64,000 nt of DNA, from NCBI GenBank assembly GCA_003279455.1, contig QCHU01000001.1:62001-126000 (forward strand). Reading direction: 5' to 3'. A program made the position numbers and the translations under genes. The DNA is from Prochlorococcus sp. AG-402-G19 (GTDB lineage Bacteria > Cyanobacteriota > Cyanobacteriia > PCC-6307 > Cyanobiaceae). The notes below the pieces were generated by a model that was not told the DNA's origin, searched no databases, and saw nothing but the letters and a program-made list of their open reading frames with translations. Below, piece by piece: positions 30,537 to 37,349 of this stretch (positions are counted from its first letter, which is position 1; the number at the start of each line of letters is the position of its first letter).

Positions 30537-30950
30537 ATGAATGATTCGATATGTTGGGATCCATCCCTTGTTAAAAAATTTAGTTCTTCAAATCATTTTA
30601 AGTTGTTAAATCAATTGAAAAGTGAAGTTAAAAAGTATCCTTTGAATAATAAAAAGAATTCAAAGTCAGATAATACTAAAGTTTGTAATCAAGATCTCAA
30701 AAATAATACAAATATTGAATACAAGCAAAATACTACAATATCTAAGAATTCCAATAAGGACACTGATAACAGTACTAATAAATCAAATATTAGTTTTAAT
30801 AATTCTAAGAATTTTTCTATTTATAATCAAACGAGAGATAATTCTATTATGCGACAAAGTGAGATTCATTCAATTGATCAACCCATATCCAATGATGACT
30901 CCTCATCTATAAGCTTTAAAGAACGCCTAAATCAAATAGACATGAAATAA
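30537..30950 (+). CDS. Asparagine/serine-rich hypothetical protein
   Basis: The ORF track begins at 30501, but I prefer the ATG at 30537 (MNDSICWDPSLVKKFSSSNH), after which the sequence looks constrained for about 35 residues. The rest is low-complexity Asn/Ser/Lys until a C-terminal helix with SFKERLNQIDMK. The product is then 137 residues. The conserved ends with a variable middle suggest two short binding elements joined by a disordered linker. No enzymatic motif or signal was found. It lies just left of the tRNA-Met and the small-ORF island. Function unknown. Confidence 0.6.
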   Translation: MNDSICWDPSLVKKFSSSNHFKLLNQLKSEVKKYPLNNKKNSKSDNTKVCNQDLKNNTNIEYKQNTTISKNSNKDTDNSTNKSNISFNNSKNFSIYNQTRDNSIMRQSEIHSIDQPISNDDSSSISFKERLNQIDMK

Positions 30951-31075
30951 TATTATTCTGATAATAACTCATAATAATAGCAATCTTACAGTTACAAAAA
31001 AAATAAAACTGATAGAGCAAACTTTTCTAATCAATAATTATTGCATAATATTTTTTCTTTAATCTTAAACTCAAA

Positions 31076-31149
31076 TGTCAGTGGAGAGACTTGAACTCTC
31101 GACCTCAGCGTTATGAATGCTGTGCTCTAACCGGCTGAGCTACACTGAC
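31076..31149 (-). tRNA. trnM-CAU: tRNA-Met (CAU anticodon, elongator type)
   Basis: A full cloverleaf folds from the minus strand. The acceptor is GTCAGTG/CACTGAC, the D arm GCTC/GAGC, the anticodon loop TTCATAA and the T arm GAGAG-TTCAAGT-CTCTC, with discriminator A. CCA is not encoded. The first acceptor pair is G-C, which argues against the initiator. The anticodon stem CAGCA/CGCTG leaves an A-C mismatch at the pair next to the loop (31-39). CAU could also denote tRNA-Ile2 with lysidine, but the body resembles elongator Met. It borders the gene-poor stretch to its right. Confidence 0.88.
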
Positions 31150-31941
31150 AGACTGACACCTATGAAAATAACAGAGATTGAGTCTAGAATTTACCAAGAA
31201 ATTTTCTTGGTACCTAACTGATCAAATCTGAAATTATAAGGTTTACATTACTATAATAATTCAGAATGGTCTTCTACGGAAGAAATCTTTAGATCAAAAT
31301 TTATTTGAGATATCTTAGTAAAATAAACTAATGAATCTACAGTTATAGAAGCAAGAATTATCTAGGCTGTAGCTAGTGAGATGTGGTTATAAGAGATAAT
31401 CAGTACTTTTTAACAAATCAAAAGAACTTATATATAAAATAGTGATGTGTCCATAACGAATAATGTATTATTTAAATTAGGTGATATAACTAATATATTT
31501 ATTAAGGTTGAAAAGCAAAAGAAAATGACTATTAAAAGAATTTATTTATATTAATTGTGTAGTAGAAATAAAGATCTATTGTATAAATATTTAGTAGTGA
31601 CAATCTAAATGCATATCAAGATTTATCCATTATCATTATAAGATATCTTACAACAAGATTCAAAAAGTTTCTTATTTTAAGTAAAAATATAAATGAAATT
31701 AAACATAATATTTAGAAAGAAAAAACCTGGACAACTAAGAATTCTTTTAAAAAAATTTTATATATACATAAAGTAAAAACATTATAAGCTAAAATTTGTT
31801 TCTTATTGTTATATTTATATTTACATTTCATATATATCTTCTGCATGTTGCCATTACTAATGAATATTGCTATGTATAAATAGAGGGTGATTGGAAAATA
31901 AAGAAGCTTCCCCAACAACAAGCTTCGTCATCCTCAATAAT
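31150..31941. other. 790-bp stretch without a supported gene
   Basis: Between the tRNA and the frameshifted oxidase gene no convincing ORF was found. The track ORF at 31712-31921 (minus) is hydrophobic and lysine-rich by AT content only and is rejected. A palindrome with 10-bp arms (taccaagaaa/tttcttggta) lies at 31192-31212. The rest is AT-rich with no clear structure. It could be remnant sequence of the tRNA-adjacent island. Confidence 0.55.
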
Positions 31942-32510
31942 TTAAGGGTTTATACGTTCCTCAATCCATTCTTTTTTTCGAATCCATCTTCTTCTTATAT
32001 GAACAGGTTTATGAATTACTAATTGATCAACATGTGAGATATCGATTTTTAAAATAGCGAAATTTTGTGATAGCTCTTTATTTAAATTAACTGAAATTTC
32101 ATTTATGTGTTCATAATTAAAACTAGCTCCTGGTCTTGGCCAGTTCCACATTGCTTTAGTTTTATCACTTAGTTGGTCCCAATGACGTAAATTTTCCTTA
32201 CTTAAGTCAATTGATGACTTACCACGAAACCTGAATTGAGATTTTGATTTAGAAAATAGCCAGCATAATTCAACGTTATTATTTAACCCCAACTCATCAA
32301 ATTTCTCACTTCTTTTGTCAATATATATTTGCATTTCATAGGATCACTCCACCCTCTAAAAACTACTGTTCTTACTCTTGGTGTATTATCAGTTCCTATT
32401 GTGGCTAACTGAATCCAACTTGAGGAGTTGAATCTTGATTCTTTCCTCAGAGCAGATCTAAGTTGTACTAACCATGGTGGCATAATAAATACAATTACTA
32501 ATTTCATCAA
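31942..32510 (-). pseudogene. Pyridoxamine 5'-phosphate oxidase-like FMN protein, frameshifted
   Basis: Two overlapping minus-strand ORFs together make one member of the Alr4036-like PNPOx family (FMN-binding split barrel). The upstream ORF gives PPWLVQLRSALRKESRF and ends with RVRTVVFRGWSD. The downstream ORF resumes at YIDKRSEKFDELGLNNNVEL and continues with CWLFSKSKSQFRFRG and the C-terminal RRRWIRKKEWIEERINP. The join needs a one-base change near 32330-32345, around CCTATGAAATGCAAAT. No classic slippery site was seen. The likely start is the ATG before PPWL (about 32483). Either a recent mutation or a sequencing error explains it; the rest is undamaged. Family members have unproven substrates. 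Confidence 0.78.
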
Positions 32511-32618
32511 AAGAAATAAATCTGTAATTTATAACTTCTTTTAAATTGATACTATATTTATTAGATTTTAAAATAGTACTTGTTAATTCCTAATTAATTA
32601 TTTGCTGATAAATAAATT

Positions 32619-32759
32619 TTAATGTTCTTCATCTTCATTTCCAATCCTAACTTCGACGCCTACAAAAGTTGCAAATAAAACTATGCATAAGCCAATAATC
32701 GATTTCCATAGAACAGTATGAGCTACTGGATCAGGAGATTGAAAGAAATCTGTAACCAT
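32619..32759 (-). CDS. 46-residue single-helix membrane protein
   Basis: This ORF is below the track cut-off. The product starts MVTDFFQSPDPVAHTVLWKS, then has one hydrophobic helix (IIGLCIVLFATFVGVEV), and ends in an acidic tail (GNEDEEH). The order of amphipathic start, helix and acidic tail is typical of small thylakoid or inner-membrane proteins. No chlorophyll-binding ExxNxR motif is present, so it is not a high-light-inducible protein. It ends about 108 bp from the frameshifted gene and starts 15 bp downstream of the next small gene, on the same strand. Confidence 0.65.
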   Translation of the reverse strand: MVTDFFQSPDPVAHTVLWKSIIGLCIVLFATFVGVEVRIGNEDEEH

Positions 32760-32774
32760 ATATAAATGATACAA

Positions 32775-32981
32775 CTATTTCTCTTCTTCCCAATCTTCTT
32801 CTGCCTTATCGAGAAAATCTTCAACAGAATTGTCAAAGGTTTCAGCTACAGACCTCAACATTTTAGAAATAGTTACATCTGGACAAGCGAGATCTTTTTG
32901 GATAGCTTCAGCACAGTCTTTAATTTCTTCCCATGCATCAACTAGGATTTGAGAATCCACAGGTTTCCAGTCTTCTGACAT
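32775..32981 (-). CDS. Small acidic helical protein
   Basis: This 68-residue, strongly acidic and tryptophan-containing protein (MSEDWKPVDSQILVDAWEEI to FLDKAEEDWEEEK) is predicted wholly helical, with two cysteines (DCAEAI, LACPDV). It has no membrane segment. It lies 15 bp upstream of the 46-residue membrane protein, so the two may form a unit. No family was recognised with confidence; the composition looks like a real, conserved small protein rather than a random AT-rich ORF. Confidence 0.65.
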   Translation of the reverse strand: MSEDWKPVDSQILVDAWEEIKDCAEAIQKDLACPDVTISKMLRSVAETFDNSVEDFLDKAEEDWEEEK

Positions 32982-33078
32982 AGATCAACTACCAATCAAG
33001 GTTAGATAATGGAATATTTCATGATCAACCAAATTTTAGCTTGTATTTAGCTGTTATTGTCTTGGTTTCTACATTTAC

Positions 33079-33273
33079 ATGCAAGGTGCACTTCAAATGT
33101 TAATTTTTTTTCCATATGAATATTACATCAGAAAAAATCAGAGGCTTAGTTCAGATCCTGAGTCATCAGTTATTAAGACTGCTCAACTCAAGCAAGCCTT
33201 AGCACAACTTGAGGCCAACCTCTCTAGAGAAGAACTTCAACAAATCACAGAGATATCCAAAAAAACAAAATAA
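33079..33273 (+). CDS. Small hypothetical protein, paralogue of the ORF at 33734
   Basis: The 64-residue product has an aromatic N-terminus (MLIFFPYEYYIRKNQRLSS) and a helical C-terminal part, TAQLKQALAQLEANLSREEL. That part is clearly similar to TAELQQVLAQIEANLSIVEY of the small gene 460 bp downstream. The shared coiled-coil-like helix supports real coding. The true start could be the ATG at residue 7. No Shine-Dalgarno is visible, which is common in this organism group. Function unknown. Confidence 0.6.
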   Translation: MQGALQMLIFFPYEYYIRKNQRLSSDPESSVIKTAQLKQALAQLEANLSREELQQITEISKKTK

Positions 33274-33361
33274 CTCTCTTGCAAAGAAGTTTCAAACTTA
33301 TAACTCTTATTTACGAATTTTGAAAAACACCTATAAATAAAATAGACATTAGATTTTTATC

Positions 33362-33421
33362 ATGCTATTGCCTAAGCCAGTTAGACCTGTAGATTCTAAA
33401 AAGAAAGGAAAGGACGATTAG
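33362..33421 (+). CDS. Possible 19-residue peptide gene followed by a strong terminator
   Basis: An ATG frame encodes MLLPKPVRPVDSKKKGKDD and ends 37 bp before a near-perfect terminator hairpin. The proline/lysine-rich composition is not typical of random AT-rich sequence. A TATAAAT-type -10-like box lies about 30 bp upstream. The unit could be a tiny peptide gene or a small RNA of about 150 nt whose sequence happens to contain a short frame. Evidence is limited to position and composition. Confidence 0.4.
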   Translation: MLLPKPVRPVDSKKKGKDD

Positions 33422-33458
33422 TCCTAGTTTAATTAATTTAATTAATTCTTTACAATTC

Positions 33459-33495
33459 AAGAACATAGATATAAAACTATATCTATGTTCTTTTT
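33459..33495 (+). terminator. Rho-independent terminator
   Basis: A perfect 15-bp inverted repeat, AAGAACATAGATATA and TATATCTATGTTCTT, is separated by a 4-base loop and continues into a run of T. It is the clearest terminator hairpin in the window. It ends whatever transcript carries the 19-codon ORF. Because the upstream arm begins with A residues after a T/A-rich stretch, it may also work weakly on the other strand. Confidence 0.85.
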
Positions 33496-33733
33496 CATTC
33501 TATTAGAATCAAATTATATAATAATTTAAAAATATAGTAGAATAAGATCTCTAATGACATATACATTAAGTCAATAAAAAAGTTGATTCAATCAATTATT
33601 GATTAATCAACAAATCATTATTCAAGACATTGACATATAAAAAATCTTTGGCAATTTATTCTTGTATTCTTCCTTTTAATTCATTAACCTTTTTACTTTT
33701 CTTATCTGAGAAAATTAATTTATTCACTAATCT

Positions 33734-33889
33734 ATGAAAACTGTATCCATAGAACTTAAAAAACTTAGAACCATGGCTGAGAGATCATTGAATAAAACAG
33801 CTGAACTGCAGCAGGTTTTGGCCCAAATAGAGGCTAATTTATCAATTGTTGAATACCATAAGGTTAAAGAAAAGACTAATAAATTATAA
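33734..33889 (+). CDS. Small coiled-coil-like protein, paralogue of the ORF at 33079
   Basis: The 51-residue product begins MKTVSIELKKLRTMAERSLN and continues TAELQQVLAQIEANLSIVEY, ending EKTNKL. The second part repeats the C-terminal helix of the 33079 gene (TAQLKQALAQLEANLS) at protein level with silent differences in the DNA, which supports both as coding. The track ORF on the minus strand (33727-33927) is its shadow. Function unknown; a helical oligomerising peptide is the simplest reading. Confidence 0.6.
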   Translation: MKTVSIELKKLRTMAERSLNKTAELQQVLAQIEANLSIVEYHKVKEKTNKL

Positions 33890-34066
33890 CTAAACTTCAG
33901 TAGGAAACTAAATATTACATAATTCATTTATTCATTAGTTTATCAAGAAAAAAATATATACCTTGAAATTTAGAAAAATATTGTTAAATTAATAAAAGAA
34001 TCATTTTTAACAATTCCTTAATTTTTCTATCTTCTAGATTTAAATTTTCTATTAAATTATTCTAAA

Positions 34067-34177
34067 ATGCTTTGCAACTGTAATCACTGTCTAAAAATTA
34101 AAGAACAAATTACTAGATCAGAACAAAGGCAAGCACTCTTATTTAAGGAAAGAAATTATAAATTAAATATTAAGTAA
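34067..34177 (+). CDS. Possible 36-residue cysteine-containing peptide
   Basis: The frame encodes MLCNCNHCLKIKEQITRSEQ followed by a basic helix ending KLNIK. The cysteine cluster CNCNHC within the first eight residues could bind a metal, and the remainder is helical and basic. It ends 4 bp from the stop of the next minus-strand gene. It is short and has no paralogue here, so the call is tentative. Confidence 0.4.
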   Translation: MLCNCNHCLKIKEQITRSEQRQALLFKERNYKLNIK

Positions 34178-34181
34178 AGCT

Positions 34182-34400
34182 TTATTGCCTATATGGAACA
34201 ACTGGTATTGATATTCTTATCTGCTGTTTGCCATCTCTGTTTGAATTTTTTTCAATAGACTGACTTTCCTTTTTAATAATAGATTTATTTATTTCCTGCT
34301 TTCTAGTTTCTAGATTTATAAAAAAGAAATATAATCCAATTAATAGAAAATAGGGTAAAAGATTTTTTATATTCTTTAGTATCAATACTATTTCCTTCAT
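34182..34400 (-). CDS. Small single-helix membrane protein ending in ISIPVVPYRQ
   Basis: This 72-residue protein has one hydrophobic helix at about residues 13-28 (LLPYFLLIGLYFFFI), a basic polar middle and a distinctive C-terminus, RISIPVVPYRQ. The ending looks constrained and resembles tails I associate with small picocyanobacterial proteins. Its strand is opposite to its neighbours. Function unknown. It lies within the small-ORF island. Confidence 0.55.
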   Translation of the reverse strand: MKEIVLILKNIKNLLPYFLLIGLYFFFINLETRKQEINKSIIKKESQSIEKNSNRDGKQQIRISIPVVPYRQ

Positions 34401-34716
34401 ATCTTAATTAATTAAATATAAATATATTAATTATAATTGATATTTAAAACTACGCAAAGTTTTATTCTGCTGGCTTAACGATAATCTATTATTTTAATAA
34501 ATTTACAGTCTAATGAACATATCAGATATTAATTAATTGTATACTAATTATAAATTAAACTAATTCATTGGTCTTTAGATAAATCGATTTTAATATTATA
34601 GTTAAAGATTCTGGGTTGCAATCATTAGATTATGGAATTTAATTAAACGTTGAAATATAGAGTGACTCACGGATGATACTTGTAATAGTTAAGTTAGTGG
34701 TAGTTACACAACAGAA
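34401..34716. other. 316-bp AT-rich spacer, nothing recognised
   Basis: No frame longer than about 20 codons has any support on either strand. A-rich runs and ATTAATTA-type repeats are present, but no stable hairpin followed by T was seen. It probably contains the promoter of the broken gene that follows. Confidence 0.5.
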
Positions 34717-34932
34717 ATGTTTTCTATAGCAACAGCACTTTTTTTTCCTGATTATGGCAACGAAGGTCTACCTTGGGACCTATTACTTTTACATTGATAT
34801 TTTTTCGCAATATTTATACCATTTATCATCATTTTCAATGCAGCAAGGAATTCTGATCAAGAGAACCCTAACAGAGTTAAAGATGAAACCACCAGATTTC
34901 CAGATTTGCATCCTCGGGCACAACAATATTAA
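34717..34932 (+). pseudogene. Small membrane protein gene interrupted by in-frame TGA
   Basis: One frame runs from ATG 34717 to TAA 34930-34932 with a single internal TGA at codon 27 (34795-34797). The first part reads MFSIATALFFPDYGNEGLPW then DLLLLH. After the TGA it continues as YFFAIFIPFIIIFNAARNSD, a membrane helix, and ends FPDLHPRAQQY. Composition is protein-like on both sides of the stop, and TGG (Trp) to TGA is the simplest change. The track ORF 34754-34945 is in another frame and is rejected. Its last bases overlap the next minus-strand gene. It is either a recent nonsense mutation or a read error. Confidence 0.65.
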
Positions 34933-35117
34933 GAGAGTGAATTAATCTTGTTGATAAATAGAACATCGTAGTTTTTATCGTCGCTTTCAATAGCGTCTAT
35001 CCATTCTCTAAATTCACTTTCCAAGGCTCTCTTATTTTGATCATCTAGTATTGATAACCTTTTAATTGCATAATTGATAGTTAACTCACAAGTACCAATT
35101 AACCTTGTACTAGACAT
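34929..35117 (-). CDS. Small helical protein, paralogue of the ORF at 35351
   Basis: This 62-residue protein (MSSTRLIGTCELTINYAIKR, then a segment ending ALESEFREWIDAIESDD) is similar to the gene at 35351-35536. Shared positions include an I/L-KRL helix, N(K/R)xAL and E(F/Y)(R/K)EW followed by acidic residues. It has no membrane segment. The two paralogues lie head to head with 233 bp between their starts, so they may share a regulatory region. Function unknown. Confidence 0.6.
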   Translation of the reverse strand: MSSTRLIGTCELTINYAIKRLSILDDQNKRALESEFREWIDAIESDDKNYDVLFINKINSLS

Positions 35118-35350
35118 TGACGATAAAGTAATTTAATGTAACTTTATTAAATCGAATAAAAAAGGGGAATTAGTAAATCCCGTAATTATTTATGTTAGAA
35201 GATCATATTTATAATCTCTACTTCAGGCAGTTTAAAATAATAAACGAAAAGAAAAAAATTTAAGTTGATTTGATTAGCTTGAATTAGTTATGTGTAATAA
35301 ATGAAACGGAAAAGTACTTACTTTTTATTTATAATATAAAATATTTATCA

Positions 35351-35536
35351 ATGTATACCATGCAATCTGGAGCTTTACAAGCTGTTGAGGTAATGCTCAA
35401 CGGATCACTTAAACGTCTAAATAGTATAAAAGGTGAGAATAGGGAAGCGCTTTATGATGAATATAAAGAATGGTTAGAGGTAGATGATAATAATGTAATT
35501 AATGATGGAGTATTGTATTGTAACTTTCTTGGATAA
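35351..35536 (+). CDS. Small helical protein, paralogue of the ORF at 34929
   Basis: The 61-residue product is MYTMQSGALQAVEVMLNGSL, then KRLNSIKGENREALYDEYKE and WLEVDD with a short tail. The KRL...NREAL.DE..EW pattern matches its head-to-head neighbour, which supports both genes being real. An alternative start is the ATG at residue 4. It converges on trmL with 8 bp between stops. Function unknown. Confidence 0.62.
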   Translation: MYTMQSGALQAVEVMLNGSLKRLNSIKGENREALYDEYKEWLEVDDNNVINDGVLYCNFLG

Positions 35537-35544
35537 AATAAAAA

Positions 35545-36045
35545 CTATTTAATTAATAAGTTTAATTGCAAACATGCTGAATAACAAACTATTCCACATG
35601 CAACAGATAAATTCAAACTTCTTACTCCCCCAATCTTTAATTTATTTTCACCTCCTGGCATAGGTATACCTGCAACTATTTCACACTTTTTCATTATGGA
35701 GTCAGGTAATCCTGTATCCTCTCTTCCGAATAAAAGTATATCTGTATTTTTATAAATAATATTTGATATTGAATTGCTACTCTTTTTAGTAAGCGCAATA
35801 ATTCTTGATTTGGTAAAAGTATTTTTATATTCTTCAAATGATTCATATAAATGAACATCCACTTCAGGCCAGTAATCTAATCCAGCTCTTTTTAAATATT
35901 TATCTTCAAAGCTAAAACCAGTGGGCTTAATAATATCGAGAGGAATATCAAAAGCTAAGCATGACCTTCCAATTGTACCTGTGTTTTGTGGAATTCTTGG
36001 TTCAAATAATGCGACTCTTGGTCGAGATCTATTTAATGAAATCAT
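35545..36045 (-). CDS. trmL: tRNA (cytidine-34-2'-O)-methyltransferase, SpoU family
   Basis: This 166-residue SPOUT enzyme methylates the ribose of the wobble base in certain leucine tRNAs in other bacteria. Seen motifs are FEPRIPQNTGTIGRSCLAF (motif 1, with Asn and Arg), LLFGREDTGLPDSI (motif 2) and RSLNLSVACGIV (motif 3, knot). The length is that of TrmL, shorter than other SpoU proteins. Its ATG overlaps the end of cobU by 4 bases, so the two are translationally coupled despite unrelated functions. Confidence 0.93.
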   Translation of the reverse strand: MISLNRSRPRVALFEPRIPQNTGTIGRSCLAFDIPLDIIKPTGFSFEDKYLKRAGLDYWPEVDVHLYESFEEYKNTFTKSRIIALTKKSSNSISNIIYKNTDILLFGREDTGLPDSIMKKCEIVAGIPMPGGENKLKIGGVRSLNLSVACGIVCYSACLQLNLLIK

Positions 36046-36599
36046 GGTATAAGTTCACCAATTTTATCTAAGTCAATAGCAGTACCATTGACAGCAAGCC
36101 ATCTTTTTTTTGATTTGCTACAAATCAATGAGCTTAGAGTGCTATGTCGTTCACGAAATAAATGACCTATTGGTGTTGCCGGAACTATTCCCCAGCCAAC
36201 TTCCTCAGAAACAAGAACAATGCATAAATTATCTTCTGTAAGACAATTCAGCAGTTTATTTTGGAATTTGTTCCATTGATCGTTGTCTTCTATTAGGTAG
36301 TGCTCCACCAAGCCAGCTAATGAGTCTATTAATATTGATTGATTTCCCCTGATCGTTTCAATTGCTTTGCAGATGTCTGTTGGATGCTCAATAAGCGTCC
36401 AGCTATCAGGTCTTCTCCTCCTATGAATATCGATCCTTTTTTGCCAATCTGGGTCGTTTGGTCTTGGTTTAGATGTTGCTATGTAAGTAACTAGATCTTG
36501 CTCCTTTATTAAAAATTCAGCTAATTTACTTTTTCCACTTCTTGTTGGTCCTGTTATTGAAATAAGTCCTTTATAATTTTTAGCTATTGGTTTGATCAT
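36042..36599 (-). CDS. cobU: Adenosylcobinamide kinase / guanylyltransferase
   Basis: CobU phosphorylates adenosylcobinamide and then transfers GMP to it, preparing the nucleotide loop of cobalamin. The 185-residue protein has the P-loop GPTRSGKSKLAEF. The RIDIHRRRRPDSWTLIEHP segment contains the histidine that carries GMP in the family. VLVSEEVGWGIVP fits the guanine-binding region. Marine picocyanobacteria are known to make pseudocobalamin, so this enzyme would serve that product. cobN and the corrinoid-using metH are in the same window. It overlaps trmL by 4 bases. Confidence 0.94.
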   Translation of the reverse strand: MIKPIAKNYKGLISITGPTRSGKSKLAEFLIKEQDLVTYIATSKPRPNDPDWQKRIDIHRRRRPDSWTLIEHPTDICKAIETIRGNQSILIDSLAGLVEHYLIEDNDQWNKFQNKLLNCLTEDNLCIVLVSEEVGWGIVPATPIGHLFRERHSTLSSLICSKSKKRWLAVNGTAIDLDKIGELIP

Positions 36600-36731
36600 A
36601 TTTAGGGTTGTTGGATAAACTATTATTAGTGTTTTTTATATCTTATATCGATATGGTTTAAAATTAAAGATAAGCACTGATATGTATAATAAAGAATCAA
36701 TATAATCTTTTATAAATTGGTTGAATAGACA

Positions 36732-37349
36732 ATGTATAAAATTTCTAGCTTAGTTATAATATTTGGAGTTTTTTTATTAATTTTATCAATAATAAACATT
36801 TCTACTGCTAGCCAAGTTAATCCAACCTTAGTAAGAGCAGAGACTATATCTGGTATCGCTTCAATAGCATTAATAACTATAGGTTATCTATGGACTGAGA
36901 TTAAACCTAAGCAACCGTCGAGAGCTAGGTTGGATGGTAAAGAAGGCTTTGAAATTTGTAATGAATTAACTAAGGATCAAAGAAATGAGTTAGCTTGGGG
37001 AAGTCAGCAAATACTTACTGCAACAGCAGCAAGTACAATATTAATATATTGGGATGATAAAGTAATACTTAGAAGAGGCCTGATATCTGAAAAAATGTTT
37101 ATACCTGGAGAAACATGTAAGAGGGCAACTGAGCAAAAACGATTAATTTCATTAGTTAATACGGAATTATTTCCAGGTAGAGATGAGTTTGATGGTGTTC
37201 TAAATAATTTGCCTGCTGTGATTGTTTATCCTCTGGAAAATAGAGGTCACACAATAGTCGGAGGTTGGTCAAAGCGATCTTTTACTAATTCAGATGAAAA
37301 ATGGATATCAGGATGGTCTGACAAGTTATACGTTCTACTCAGTAATTAG
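36732..37349 (+). CDS. Cofactor assembly of complex C protein (CCB2/CCB4 type)
   Basis: This 205-residue membrane protein has two N-terminal helices (VIIFGVFLLILSII; ISGIASIALITIGYLW). A soluble domain follows with ELAWGSQQILTATAASTILI, a FIPGETC segment and an ending rich in Trp (GGWSKRSF, WISGWSDKL). This matches the cyanobacterial homologues of chloroplast CCB2/CCB4, which attach heme ci to cytochrome b6 of the b6f complex. It overlaps the lptC-like gene by 15 bp convergently. The assignment is by recall of motif order; exact CCB subtype is uncertain. Confidence 0.82.
   Translation: MYKISSLVIIFGVFLLILSIINISTASQVNPTLVRAETISGIASIALITIGYLWTEIKPKQPSRARLDGKEGFEICNELTKDQRNELAWGSQQILTATAASTILIYWDDKVILRRGLISEKMFIPGETCKRATEQKRLISLVNTELFPGRDEFDGVLNNLPAVIVYPLENRGHTIVGGWSKRSFTNSDEKWISGWSDKLYVLLSN

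Noticed and set aside
31192-31212. Palindrome with 10-bp arms next to the tRNA
   Set aside because: A one-base spacer cannot form a hairpin loop well, and no target or second copy was seen; kept only as a note in the spacer entry.
31712-31921. 69-codon minus-strand ORF left of the frameshifted oxidase gene
   Set aside because: Composition is that of random AT-rich sequence (Leu/Ile/Lys/Tyr/Phe only), with no conserved-looking segment or paralogue.
33727-33927. 66-codon minus-strand ORF
   Set aside because: Shadow of the 51-codon plus-strand gene at 33734, which has a paralogue.
34754-34945. 63-codon plus-strand ORF from the track
   Set aside because: It runs in a different frame through the TGA-interrupted membrane gene, whose frame gives a far more protein-like product on both sides of the stop.
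35157-35181. Possible minus-strand terminator (GGGATTTACTAATTCCC followed by T run)
   Set aside because: The stem has an internal mismatch and a 3-base loop, so it is too weak to list as a feature, though it could stop readthrough from trmL.
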